Positions 1 to 7,905 of a stretch of DNA of 21,712 bases are shown piece by piece. The stretch lies in assembly GCA_964354865.1 (NCBI GenBank), contig CAYHBN010000018.1:1-21712 (forward strand). The letters are read 5' to 3'. The notes beneath the pieces are model-generated. The model was not told where the DNA came from. It ran no database searches and saw only the letters and a program-made list of their open reading frames with translations. The translations under genes and the position numbers were made by a program. Source of the DNA: JAHFJU01 sp964354865 (lineage in GTDB: Bacteria; Patescibacteriota; Gracilibacteria; UBA1369; UM-FILTER-53-11). Positions within the stretch are counted from its first letter, which is position 1, and every line of letters starts with the position of its first letter.

Positions 1-778
1 TAATTTCTTGTTGGCGTGCTCCAAATCCTATTAATTCTGCTGCCTGGGCAAACGCATCGGGAGTGGTATTTGCATTTTGAAAACTTCCTGTGTCGGTAAT
101 CAATCCGGCTAATAACAATGTTGCAATGTCGGCGTCCATGAGGTTCGTATTTACAACTCCGTCGGGACCAGTTGTTCCGGTGTATCCCTCATTGAGCGCT
201 TGAATAAGCGGCAAAAGCATGACGGTTGTTGAGGGAGCCATCATGTCTACCAAGTTTAATTTTCCAAATCCAGTATTGCTTGCGTGGTGATCAATATTAA
301 TAACGGGAGCTAAATTAAAAAGCTCGGTTGAGGTGTCGTAGAGTTTTCCAAATTGTTCAACGCCACCGGCATCGACACAAATAATACAGTCGAATGGAAT
401 AGGTCCTTCGCTAAAAGTAACGTGATCTTTAGAAAGAGGATTAGAATTCGGCGTCAAAATAATATTTATTTTGTTGCCCTGAATTTCATGTTTGATCTTT
501 GCTGCATTTGCGTCTTCACGGCAATCGATCGTCACAATTAAGTCGCGCATAAAATGAAGCTCGCGATGAATCGAACCGATTTCGGGTAAAAAACTGTAGG
601 TGGCAGGAACCGCGTCTTCGGCAACAACCGTAATTTTTTTGCCCAACTTTTTGAGAGTGAGGTACAGCGCAAGTGCTGAACCGAGACTATCTCCATCTAT
701 CGGTGCTGAAGGTAGAATAAGTATGTTGGTCGATCTCTGTATAAGAGATACGATGTCTTGTTGTGTTTGTGTAAGCAT
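1..778 (-). CDS. DHH-family phosphoesterase, NrnA-like (3' end cut by window edge)
   Basis: The 259 N-terminal residues of a DHH-superfamily phosphoesterase are visible; the C-terminal part, where NrnA-type enzymes carry the DHHA1 substrate-binding domain, lies beyond the left edge. Motifs seen: SAPIDGDSLGS at 24-34 (motif I), TIDCRED at 83-89, CVDAGG at 134-139, NIDHHASN at 161-168 (the DHH signature, D163-H164-H165) and LITDTGSFQ at 226-234. NrnA-type proteins degrade short oligoribonucleotides (nanoRNA) and/or dephosphorylate pAp, using two Mn ions. Two oddities: the usual motif I His (HxxPDxD) is Ser24 here, and the stretch between motif I and DHH is longer than I expect, with two candidate motif II aspartates. 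The start ATG at 778 follows a consensus promoter (843-871), with a leader of about 58 nt and no Shine-Dalgarno sequence. Family is secure; exact substrate is not. Confidence 0.85.
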   Translation of the reverse strand, partial: MLTQTQQDIVSLIQRSTNILILPSAPIDGDSLGSALALYLTLKKLGKKITVVAEDAVPATYSFLPEIGSIHRELHFMRDLIVTIDCREDANAAKIKHEIQGNKINIILTPNSNPLSKDHVTFSEGPIPFDCIICVDAGGVEQFGKLYDTSTELFNLAPVINIDHHASNTGFGKLNLVDMMAPSTTVMLLPLIQALNEGYTGTTGPDGVVNTNLMDADIATLLLAGLITDTGSFQNANTTPDAFAQAAELIGFGARQQEI

Positions 779-842
779 AGTTTGTTTTTTTATGTCTAGA
801 GCTTGTCGACGCAAAGCGCCTTTTAAATCAAGCTATTGGTTA

Positions 843-871
843 ATTATAACTTAAATCAATATATAAGTCAA
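843..871 (-). promoter_or_regulatory. Sigma-70-type promoter of the DHH phosphoesterase gene
   Basis: Read on the minus strand: -35 TTGACT (866-871), 17-base spacer, -10 TATAAT (843-848). That is an almost perfect housekeeping promoter. The start point should fall near 836, about 58 nt before the ATG at 778. AGCTTG and CAAGCT in that leader could pair, but weakly. Confidence 0.85.
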
Positions 872-930
872 GGGGGGTAGTGAACTAAAATTAATGACAC
901 GACGAATAACAGTCAGAGACTAACTTAGTA

Positions 931-950
931 TTAGCTTTATCTAAAGCTAA
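931..950 (-). terminator. A/T-rich hairpin after the 890-aa protein gene
   Basis: TTAGCTTTA (931-939) and TAAAGCTAA (942-950) are perfect inverted repeats, giving an 8-bp stem with a 4-base loop. It lies 11 bases beyond the stop of the 961-3633 gene. No U tract follows on the minus strand, so this is a possible 3' end or processing hairpin, not a convincing intrinsic terminator. The rest of the gap up to the promoter at 843-871 holds nothing else I recognise. Confidence 0.35.
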
Positions 951-960
951 ATTTGGCATT

Positions 961-3633
961 TTACCGAAACAATCCTTTTACAAATCCACCTAATTTTGAT
1001 GCAGTCTTATTAAAGAAACTTTTTGTGCCGGTTTCTTTAGGAGCGAGTGATTGAAGGATTTTTTGTGTGCTTGTATCGATTTCAGTTCGTACTGCAGGAT
1101 TGTTGAGATCGATTGCATACGAATTTTCTGCCGCTTGGTAGTGCACATTTCCTCTTGGATTTACGATGGTGTGACCGTCGCTTTGCGTTGTATCGAGTTG
1201 CTTTATGAGTGGATCATTTAGTTCGCTCGAGCCAATATATGAGAGAGCGAGGGAATAGCTTTTAGCTCCTTTTAGCGATGCCATATGCGTTTCAACTGCC
1301 TGTGCAATTTTTAATGGTGATGCCGAAATTCCTTGCGATGCAAGTGATTCAGTAACTTTTTGTGTCACTAATTCAGTGTGCATGCGTAGCGCGGATTGGC
1401 TTAATCCTTCACCTTTTTTCAATTGTACTATTTTTTGAGAAGGCGCTGTTTTTTCTGCGTCAATGTGTGATGAAACGATTTTTCCGTGATCTGCGCCCAT
1501 AAAATCGATTGGTCCTGTTGCCTGTGGAGCGTGTTTGAATGATGTTTCTGGAGTGAAAATTGTTGAATTTGAAAGAGTTTCGTTAAAGTAGAATTGTGCA
1601 GAAGGCGATTCTTGGATAGATTTAGATTGTACCGATTTAGGAGAGGCGGGCATGGTAGTTTTTGCAGCAAGGGCCGTTGGTGAAGTCGTTGGTGCAGGAG
1701 CAGCCGATGGCGTTGATGCCTGCGGTATTGTTGCTTCTGAATTTGTTGTTTGAGTTGTGGCGTCCTCATCAGTTTGACACATTTTTAGCGCTGCCGTTCC
1801 ACATAGTATACCGAGACCAGCAAGGACATAAGGTAATACTTTTCTTATTGCACTGCGTGTTTTCTTTTTTATTGGTTCAATGACGTTTGCTTTAATTGGT
1901 TCGTACACTGTTTCTGTAATTGCTTCATAGGTGAGCCCACGTTTTGCCGCAAATAATCCTGGAGCAAAATAGGCATCGAGCCATTCGCGGGCTTTTCGAC
2001 GTTGCTCGGCTTTTGCTTCGAGATATACCATGTAGGCAGAGGCCTTTTCTCTGAATGCAATAAATGATGCGTCGATTTTATTGAGTTCGTGCAGTAGTGC
2101 ATCACACTCAACTTGAACTTCCCCAATGGTTTCAAGTGCATCGAGACTCGATATCGATGAGAGCGCATTTGAGAGCATTGTTGAAAGTCTATCTGCTTCA
2201 AGTACTTTTTCTGCAGCTGATTTAAGTATCGACTGTGAGTAACTCCTAAAGGTTGCAATTTTGAGCACTTCGGTTGATTTGCTATCAAGTAGTTGAGCAA
2301 TATGAAACGTTGTGTTTGCTCTTTCATTAAGTGATTCCACCATATCTCTTGATAGCGCAAATTGATCAGCCAGAACTCTTTGTCTGGTTGCTTCAGTGTT
2401 TTCTGCAGGAGTTTTTTCACCGTCGCCAAAATCTGGAATAAATGACTCCGGTTCTACCTCGTGAGGAGGAATAGTTTCGGTACTCGCATGTACCTTTTGA
2501 ATTTTTCCCGAAACTTTGTGTGCGCGTGTTTTAATCGCCTCTGGTTGCGCGCTGGTGAATACGTCGTCTGAATTTTCGGCATAAGGATCTTCTGCATCGC
2601 CTGCCTCATCTTTTGGGTCAAGCGCTCCTTCGATTTCAAAAATACGCGAGTCTTTTTCGTGAGAGATTTTCGCTGCTATGCCGAGTATTGATGAATATCC
2701 TGCAAGGGTGTTCCACTGAACGTCGATTGTTCGTGGAGCATCTCCCTGTTCGAGAAGTCGTTGTACATTCGAAACGAGCGCGCTTAGAATCCCTTTTATA
2801 GAGTACCTATCGTCTCCTAATACAATGTAGGATTCATTCGTATCGCTAAAGTATGTTTGTGTCGCTCTGCACAATTCAATGAGTCCTCGATTGTTTAATC
2901 CTCGGCTAAAAGTAGCATGTGTTCGTAGTCTGAGTCGGAACATCTCGCTAAAATCAATTGCCATTTGTAGTTGCGTGCGATTTTTTCGTAAACTTTCAAA
3001 AAACTCTTGTGCACCAGCTGCTCCTGCTTCGAGCGGACTGTTGTACGTATGTTTTTCGTTGGTTCTCGGTTTATTAATTTTTCGTAAATACTCTTCATCA
3101 ACTTGGCCTAAAGGCGCGTTTGGTGCAGTTTCTGGTACTTGTGAAAAAATAGGTATGTTCTCTTTCCCTTTTCGGAATGAAGGGTCAATAAGTTTTATAG
3201 CCATTTCTCGAACATCGTCGAGCCCTTTTGGATTTTTGCTATACATTCCAAATAACAGCAGAATTTGAAAAATATACTGTTTATATGCGGGGTTCGTCTC
3301 ATCGGTAATTATCTTTACAAGGGCGAGTGAGTCTGCAGGATTTGTGATCCCTGAAAAAACAGTACCGCAGAAAGCGATGACTGCATCGACAAGGGCGTTT
3401 ACATGAATATACGTTGTATGCCCTTCGTTTTTTAATTTTCCATCGGTATCAAGGCTGGCAATATGTTTCGCGCGAATGTACTCATATTTAGCAATCTGTC
3501 TTGGTAAATTTACCAAGGCCATGTTGACTTTGTTGACGAGTGGCAGTGTATTAAACTTACGTGCGCCTGAGTTTATACGACGTCCTGAATCTTCTGATTC
3601 TGAAACGGGGGAGTCAAATTCTTGCTTCGCCAT
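961..3633 (-). CDS. Large bitopic membrane protein of unknown function (890 aa)
   Basis: I do not recognise this protein. Residues 1-597 look soluble and mostly helical, with an acidic low-complexity linker at about 336-415. A single strong membrane segment lies at about 598-618 and is preceded by a basic cluster (KKKTRSAIRK, 590-598), which predicts a cytoplasmic N-terminal part and an outside C-terminal part. After the membrane come a Ser/Thr/Pro/Ala-rich linker (about 621-680) and an outer domain of about 200 residues ending in a basic, amphipathic-looking tail. The helical stretch before the membrane (about 425-550) could be coiled coil. The only sequence seen before the ATG is a -10-like TATTAT (3639-3644), five bases away, with no Shine-Dalgarno. 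The gene lies 41 bases after recJ on the same strand and may be co-transcribed with it. A structural or cell-envelope-spanning role is possible, but no function can be assigned. Confidence 0.85.
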   Translation of the reverse strand: MAKQEFDSPVSESEDSGRRINSGARKFNTLPLVNKVNMALVNLPRQIAKYEYIRAKHIASLDTDGKLKNEGHTTYIHVNALVDAVIAFCGTVFSGITNPADSLALVKIITDETNPAYKQYIFQILLLFGMYSKNPKGLDDVREMAIKLIDPSFRKGKENIPIFSQVPETAPNAPLGQVDEEYLRKINKPRTNEKHTYNSPLEAGAAGAQEFFESLRKNRTQLQMAIDFSEMFRLRLRTHATFSRGLNNRGLIELCRATQTYFSDTNESYIVLGDDRYSIKGILSALVSNVQRLLEQGDAPRTIDVQWNTLAGYSSILGIAAKISHEKDSRIFEIEGALDPKDEAGDAEDPYAENSDDVFTSAQPEAIKTRAHKVSGKIQKVHASTETIPPHEVEPESFIPDFGDGEKTPAENTEATRQRVLADQFALSRDMVESLNERANTTFHIAQLLDSKSTEVLKIATFRSYSQSILKSAAEKVLEADRLSTMLSNALSSISSLDALETIGEVQVECDALLHELNKIDASFIAFREKASAYMVYLEAKAEQRRKAREWLDAYFAPGLFAAKRGLTYEAITETVYEPIKANVIEPIKKKTRSAIRKVLPYVLAGLGILCGTAALKMCQTDEDATTQTTNSEATIPQASTPSAAPAPTTSPTALAAKTTMPASPKSVQSKSIQESPSAQFYFNETLSNSTIFTPETSFKHAPQATGPIDFMGADHGKIVSSHIDAEKTAPSQKIVQLKKGEGLSQSALRMHTELVTQKVTESLASQGISASPLKIAQAVETHMASLKGAKSYSLALSYIGSSELNDPLIKQLDTTQSDGHTIVNPRGNVHYQAAENSYAIDLNNPAVRTEIDTSTQKILQSLAPKETGTKSFFNKTASKLGGFVKGLFR

Positions 3634-3638
3634 ACATC

Positions 3639-3644
3639 ATAATA
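3639..3644 (-). promoter_or_regulatory. Candidate -10 element five bases before the 890-aa protein start
   Basis: TATTAT on the minus strand ends five bases before the ATG at 3633, which would give an essentially leaderless transcript. No good -35 is visible 16-18 bases further upstream. Transcription from recJ is an alternative. Confidence 0.35.
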
Positions 3645-3674
3645 CAGGAGTGCCTTTTATTTGTTACATTTTGC

Positions 3675-5387
3675 TCATTTTGCGCGCGCGTCCTTTATTT
3701 TAAGCTGAATTCTGCTTGTTCCATTCCATACGTTTTCATCAAGCTCACCAATAATATCTATTTTGCGCGCGCCTCGTAGCTGTGGCTCAAATTCTCCGAG
3801 TTTAAATCCTATTGCATCGATAATGGCATTATTTGCTCTAAATCTAATTTTTAAGTGCGTTTTTTCTTTGCCGACCGTTACTATTTCGTGAACAGTTAAG
3901 TCGTGACATGCAAAAAGTGGTGCAGAATTACCCATACCAAAGGGGGCAAGCAACTTAATGATATTGAGCGATTCAAATGAAATTTCGCTTTCTGCAAGTG
4001 TCGTATCAATATGAAGAAGGGGAGAGGGGTCATAGTCTTTCATTATTTCACCCAAAACCTCATTCATACTCTTGAAAAATCGTTCTTGGTTTTTAAGAGG
4101 CAGAGTAAAACCTGCTGCGGCTGGATGTCCGCCAAAACTTGTTAGAATAGGTGATTCAGTGCCAGCTCTTGTCTGTACGATTGTTAATGCCTCGGCGATA
4201 TTTACACCTGGGATTGAGCGACATGAACCAATAAGCATATCGTCACGTACTTCCATGGCGATTGCGGGTTTGTTGTATTTCTCGCAAAGGCGTGCGGCAA
4301 TGAGCCCAATAATGCCTCCGTGGAAAGTTTTATTACACACGATCAATAACGGATTGTTTTTTTGAGATTCAACATCGTTTTCTGCTACATCGATGAGTTC
4401 TTTCATTATGTTTTGGCGATCGCGATTCAAGCAGTCGAGGGCCTCTGCATATTGTTCGACGTTTTTTTCGTCTGCAATTAATAATCTGAGTGCCTCTGTA
4501 GGGTCACTCATGCGGCCTGCGGCATTAATTCGTGGGCAAAGCTGAAATCCGACCGTCTCGGTTGTTATTTCTCCTTCTATGCCTGCTTTTTGCTTTAATT
4601 TTGAAAGGCCTGGCCATCTCGTGGCGGCAATTTTTTTAAGTCCTTCTTTTACTATGTATCTATTTTCTCCTCGCAAATCTCCAAGGTCGGCAACGGTTCC
4701 CATGCATGCCAAGTCGAAGAAGTCATCGATCATCGCTTCGTTCACGATTTTCTTTTTAGATGGTGCGAATTCAGGTGTGGCCATTGCGAGTGCTTGGGCT
4801 AGTTTTAGTGCGACACCTGCCCCGGTAAGTTCGCTAAAGGGGTATCCGCAGCCAATTATTTTAGGGTGAAGCAACGCTATCGCTTTTGGTAACACTGTCG
4901 GAACCGAGTGGTGATCGCTCACAATCACATCGATGTTTTTTGAGTTCGCGTAGTCAATTTCTTTTGCACATGAAATGCCGTTATCAACAGTGATGATCAG
5001 TTTTACGTCGGCTGTTGAAAATGTATCTATAAATGCATTTCTGAGTCCGTATCCTTCGGTAAGTCGATTCGGTAGTCGGCACGAAACCTCTGCGCCAAGA
5101 GCTTTTAAAGTCCGAATTAAAATGGCGCTGCCCGTTATTCCGTCAACATCATAATCACCAAAAATCATGATTCGCTCTTTATTTTTTATTGCTTTAAAAA
5201 TCCTCTCAACCGCTTTTCTCATGTCTTTCATTAAATAGGGATCATGAAAATCGAGCTGACGAGTTGGATAAATAAAACGCTGTTCTTCGGCGTCATCGGT
5301 AATGCCACGATTCGTAAGAAGGCGTTTATACAGAGGTATTCGAGTATCTTGATGTTTTATGTGCCATTTTTTGCCAAGGAGTGACAT
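3675..5387 (-). CDS. recJ: Single-stranded-DNA-specific exonuclease RecJ
   Basis: RecJ is a 5'-3' ssDNA exonuclease acting in recombination, mismatch and base-excision repair in the cytoplasm. The DHH catalytic core is intact: GDYDVDG at 77-83 (motif I), TVDNGIS at 133-139 (motif II), SDHH at 157-160 (motif III), then GAGVALKLAQAL. Further along, NAAGRMSDP and a C-terminal FGGHPAAAGFTL segment fit the DHHA1 domain, and the last hundred or so residues resemble the RecJ OB fold. At 570 aa the length is normal for bacterial RecJ. The ATG at 5387 lies back-to-back with the HAD-like gene, 84 bases apart. A weak -10 (TATGAT) lies 14 bases upstream and there is no Shine-Dalgarno. Identification is firm. 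Confidence 0.96.
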   Translation of the reverse strand: MSLLGKKWHIKHQDTRIPLYKRLLTNRGITDDAEEQRFIYPTRQLDFHDPYLMKDMRKAVERIFKAIKNKERIMIFGDYDVDGITGSAILIRTLKALGAEVSCRLPNRLTEGYGLRNAFIDTFSTADVKLIITVDNGISCAKEIDYANSKNIDVIVSDHHSVPTVLPKAIALLHPKIIGCGYPFSELTGAGVALKLAQALAMATPEFAPSKKKIVNEAMIDDFFDLACMGTVADLGDLRGENRYIVKEGLKKIAATRWPGLSKLKQKAGIEGEITTETVGFQLCPRINAAGRMSDPTEALRLLIADEKNVEQYAEALDCLNRDRQNIMKELIDVAENDVESQKNNPLLIVCNKTFHGGIIGLIAARLCEKYNKPAIAMEVRDDMLIGSCRSIPGVNIAEALTIVQTRAGTESPILTSFGGHPAAAGFTLPLKNQERFFKSMNEVLGEIMKDYDPSPLLHIDTTLAESEISFESLNIIKLLAPFGMGNSAPLFACHDLTVHEIVTVGKEKTHLKIRFRANNAIIDAIGFKLGEFEPQLRGARKIDIIGELDENVWNGTSRIQLKIKDARAK

Positions 5388-5448
5388 GCGGCACAGAGGA
5401 TATCATATGTGCATGAACCGACAAGCTACTAAAGACGCTCGCTACATG

Positions 5449-5457
5449 TGGTATAAT
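5449..5457 (+). promoter_or_regulatory. Extended -10 promoter of the HAD-like gene
   Basis: TGGTATAAT is a perfect TGn-TATAAT extended -10. It ends 14 bases before the ATG at 5472, so the leader would be only about 7-8 nt. No clear -35 is present, as is common for extended -10 promoters. It lies in the divergent recJ control region. Confidence 0.65.
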
Positions 5458-5471
5458 TCCAACTTACCTAT

Positions 5472-6413
5472 ATGTTTTCTCATGAATTTATAGACGTCCA
5501 TCATCGCCGCTGTGATGAATCAGATGCCGACCCAGAAACCCTCGGTAAAATTGAAGAAGCGATCGATGTGTTAAAAGCTGCAGGTGTGCGAAAAATTGCC
5601 TTCGATGTCGAGGGCGTTTTAGCTTCAGATTATATTGGTAAGGCGGTTGTGCAACTACGAAGGCCCACTGCAAACGCCGTGCTTGCAATGGTCGCCGATC
5701 GTATGCCTGAGAAACCCATAATTTGGAGCTCCGCGACGTATGATCATCTGCGTGAGGTGCTTTACTTCGCTCAGATTGAGAATCCAAAGGGAGTTGAGGT
5801 CATCGATGCATGGCGATTTATTGATCATGTACCGAGTCCCTTACAATTAATGAGAGAAGATGACACGGCTGCCTTTGTTTCGCACAGGCTTTTTAACTTT
5901 AGTGACTTATTCCGAACCGATGCAGGTAAAATTCTAGAACGATGTCGATTTATCGTTGATACATTTGGCAAACAACGTATTTTAGAATATTGCCAAATGC
6001 CTTCGGATACCGATTTGAAAGACTTATTACATGCGAGTGAATCTACGGTGCTCGATGACCATAATCTTCGTGATACAAAAAAATTACACGCGAATGTTGA
6101 TTTAGCACGCTATCTTGAAATTAACATTTCTCATTATACTGGCAAATTCCCACAGCAATTAGGAGTCGATCTGCTGCTTGATGATCGCAGCGGTATGCAT
6201 AGAATGTTGAATGTGCTTTTGGGGCATCATGAGGGAGCAAAGGCAATTCGACACGTACCTCGTTTAAAAATATTTCCTCCCACAGTAGAGGCATCGCTCA
6301 CCTATTGTCATGGAGATAAGACAACCAGAAATACCGATGATTATTTTGACAACGATACGGGGTTGATTGATGCACTACGTGCGGGGCCGGTTACTCACCC
6401 TCTATCCAAATAA
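5472..6413 (+). CDS. Divergent HAD-superfamily-like protein (313 aa)
   Basis: The protein has a set of motifs compatible with the haloacid dehalogenase fold. KIAFDVEGVL (41-50) resembles motif I (hhhDxDGxh), IIWSSATYDHLREVL (83-97) resembles motif II with its Ser/Thr, and VDLLLDDRSG (232-241) resembles the motif IV acidic pair; Lys225 could be the motif III lysine. The second Asp of motif I is Glu here, which is unusual for a phosphatase. About 140 residues lie between motifs II and IV, where a cap or insert domain could sit. No membrane segment or signal peptide is seen. An extended -10 promoter lies just upstream. The 3' end overlaps the miaA 3' end by 23 bases, tail to tail. I cannot name a substrate, and the HAD assignment rests on motifs alone. 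Confidence 0.75.
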   Translation: MFSHEFIDVHHRRCDESDADPETLGKIEEAIDVLKAAGVRKIAFDVEGVLASDYIGKAVVQLRRPTANAVLAMVADRMPEKPIIWSSATYDHLREVLYFAQIENPKGVEVIDAWRFIDHVPSPLQLMREDDTAAFVSHRLFNFSDLFRTDAGKILERCRFIVDTFGKQRILEYCQMPSDTDLKDLLHASESTVLDDHNLRDTKKLHANVDLARYLEINISHYTGKFPQQLGVDLLLDDRSGMHRMLNVLLGHHEGAKAIRHVPRLKIFPPTVEASLTYCHGDKTTRNTDDYFDNDTGLIDALRAGPVTHPLSK

Positions 6414-7338
6414 GATTTGGCTCTTTATTAAACCAGGTCAGTTGGCGTTTACCGTACTGGCGGGTGTTTTGTTGCAAAAGCTCGGTGCACTGTTTGAGTG
6501 TTAACTCGCCATTCAGATACGCAATAACCTCGCGATACCCGAGTGAGCTCATAGAAGGAAGAGTGGGTGAGTAGCCTTGTTCGAGGAGCGATTTTGTCTC
6601 TTCAATAAGGCCATTTTTTGTAAGCTGTTCATGCGCACGTTTGTTAATTCGTTCGAACATTATTTCTTTTGGCCAGCGTAGCCCAAGTTTGAGCACATCA
6701 TAGTGGCTGTCACTTTTGTGCTGTGATTTTGGGGTGCCGGTAAGCTCGAATATTTCGAGTGCGCGAACTACGTAGGGGTGATTATTAAAATGGATTTTTG
6801 CGGCAGACTCGGGATCAACTTTTTTCAGTTTTTCGTGTAGCGCCTCGGCGCCATTCTTTGCAAGTTCGTCGTAGAGGCGTTTTCTGATTTCGGGATTTTC
6901 GCTTGGAATTGAGAAGTTTTCAGTGAGCGCGCGAATGTATAACCCCGTGCCACCGGCGATTATGGGGATTTTATTTCGACCAGCAATTTCGGCAACTACG
7001 CTATGGCTATTTTCTACGAAAGCCGCAACTGTGAATCGTTCATCGGGGTTAACAACGTCGATCATGTGGTGCCGAACTCCTTTGTGAAAAAATCCCGTAG
7101 ACCCGTTGTCAATCGTGATTTTTTCAAGTGGGATTTTATCGGTGCCAATATCCATGCCGCGGTATACTTGTCTGCTGTCTGCCGAAATAACCTCGCCGTC
7201 GAACAAATTGCTAAGCTCGATTGAAAGCGCCGTTTTTCCCGATGCGGTGGGGCCCGCGAGCACAATTATTTTTTGTTTTGGTGACGGTCTCGCTAAAAAT
7301 TCTCGTACTAGTTTTTCGGTTTTTTGTAGAAAGGTCAT
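6391..7338 (-). CDS. miaA: tRNA dimethylallyltransferase MiaA
   Basis: MiaA transfers a dimethylallyl group to N6 of A37 in tRNAs reading UNN codons; MiaB then usually methylthiolates it. Seen: P-loop GPTASGKT (29-36), DSRQVYRGMDIGTDK (54-68), GGTGLYIRAL (129-138) and the C-terminal RQYGKRQLTWF (about 293-303), all hallmark MiaA segments. I chose the ATG at 7338 (315 aa, normal length). A longer frame reaching 7455 adds 39 residues unlike MiaA that overlap the upstream gene. The gene starts 20 bases after that upstream gene. A -10-like TATACT (7348-7353) sits nine bases before the start and there is no Shine-Dalgarno. The 3' end overlaps that of the convergent HAD-like gene. Confidence 0.96.
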   Translation of the reverse strand: MTFLQKTEKLVREFLARPSPKQKIIVLAGPTASGKTALSIELSNLFDGEVISADSRQVYRGMDIGTDKIPLEKITIDNGSTGFFHKGVRHHMIDVVNPDERFTVAAFVENSHSVVAEIAGRNKIPIIAGGTGLYIRALTENFSIPSENPEIRKRLYDELAKNGAEALHEKLKKVDPESAAKIHFNNHPYVVRALEIFELTGTPKSQHKSDSHYDVLKLGLRWPKEIMFERINKRAHEQLTKNGLIEETKSLLEQGYSPTLPSMSSLGYREVIAYLNGELTLKQCTELLQQNTRQYGKRQLTWFNKEPNLIWIEGE

Positions 7339-7358
7339 AGCGGCGCAAGTATACCTGC

Positions 7359-7871
7359 TTAGTGTGATAAAACCGCAGTAAGCGTGTCGCAGACATCGAT
7401 TGCAGAAGAAAGCACACGCATCATATCGTCGTCGGTAGATGGTTCCCCAACGCACATATTGTTTTCACAGATCGATAATCCAGAAAATATTCGTATGTCT
7501 TTTGGCAGTGAGTCGGGTGTAAAGAAAATCGATGTATTTTTAAATAGTTTTTCATCACTCGAGTTCGAAATTGCACATCCTATTTGTAGACTTGATTGGG
7601 CTGTCAGGGAGAAAGTTTTTCCTAAACTTGTACAATGTAATTGTGTTCGATTTTCGTCCATGGGAATGGAGATACAATTATTGTTTTCTACGGCAGGTTT
7701 GAGCGTCATCAATAATCGGTTGTTGAGAGCGGTCAACTCGTTTGCCATGCTCATGGCATTTGTGTGCCCTTCAGGTTTTTTTTCTAAAGGAGCTGCTCCG
7801 CTGCAAGCATTTGCAAGTACAAGCAGTCCTGAAAGTGCGATGTGTGAAGTGGTACGAGAAGATAAATTCAT
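7359..7871 (-). CDS. Small exported protein, possible lipoprotein (170 aa)
   Basis: I do not recognise the mature domain. The N-terminus has a hydrophobic signal (ALSGLLVLANAC, about 12-23) ending at Cys23. The lipobox is imperfect (A-N-A-C, not L-A/S-G/A-C), so it could be a lipoprotein or a cleaved signal-peptidase-I substrate. The mature part has several Cys residues (for example in NNCISIP, QLHCTSL, IGCAIS, ICENNMCVG, DVCDTL), suggesting disulfides outside the cytoplasm. It lies between the GT2 glycosyltransferase (34-base gap) and miaA (20-base gap). A -10-like TATAAA lies eight bases before the ATG, inside a short inverted repeat. There is no Shine-Dalgarno. The role is unknown; the operon position does not by itself prove a link with glycan synthesis. 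Confidence 0.75.
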   Translation of the reverse strand: MNLSSRTTSHIALSGLLVLANACSGAAPLEKKPEGHTNAMSMANELTALNNRLLMTLKPAVENNNCISIPMDENRTQLHCTSLGKTFSLTAQSSLQIGCAISNSSDEKLFKNTSIFFTPDSLPKDIRIFSGLSICENNMCVGEPSTDDDMMRVLSSAIDVCDTLTAVLSH

Positions 7872-7872
7872 A

Positions 7873-7893
7873 CTGAGTGTTTATAGTACTCAG
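7873..7893 (-). promoter_or_regulatory. Inverted repeat over the -10 region of the small exported protein
   Basis: On the minus strand CTGAGT and ACTCAG form perfect 6-base arms separated by nine bases that contain the -10-like TATAAA (7880-7885). The repeat ends one base before the ATG. It could be a protein-binding operator or a small hairpin, but it is short enough to be chance. Confidence 0.3.
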
Positions 7894-7905
7894 ATATACC
7901 ACATA

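Noticed and set aside
353..854. Short plus-strand open frames over the DHH gene and its promoter
   Set aside because: They are antisense to a protein with clear DHH motifs and have no independent evidence of coding.
3676..3690. GCGCGCGC run near the recJ stop as a regulatory or methylation site
   Set aside because: It is explained by the C-terminal codons of RecJ (Asp-Ala-Arg-Ala-Lys) and has no symmetric context beyond the alternating bases.
7339..7455. Longer MiaA N-terminus starting at 7455
   Set aside because: The extra 39 residues are Cys/Arg-rich, unlike any MiaA, and overlap the upstream exported-protein gene. ATG 7338 gives normal length.
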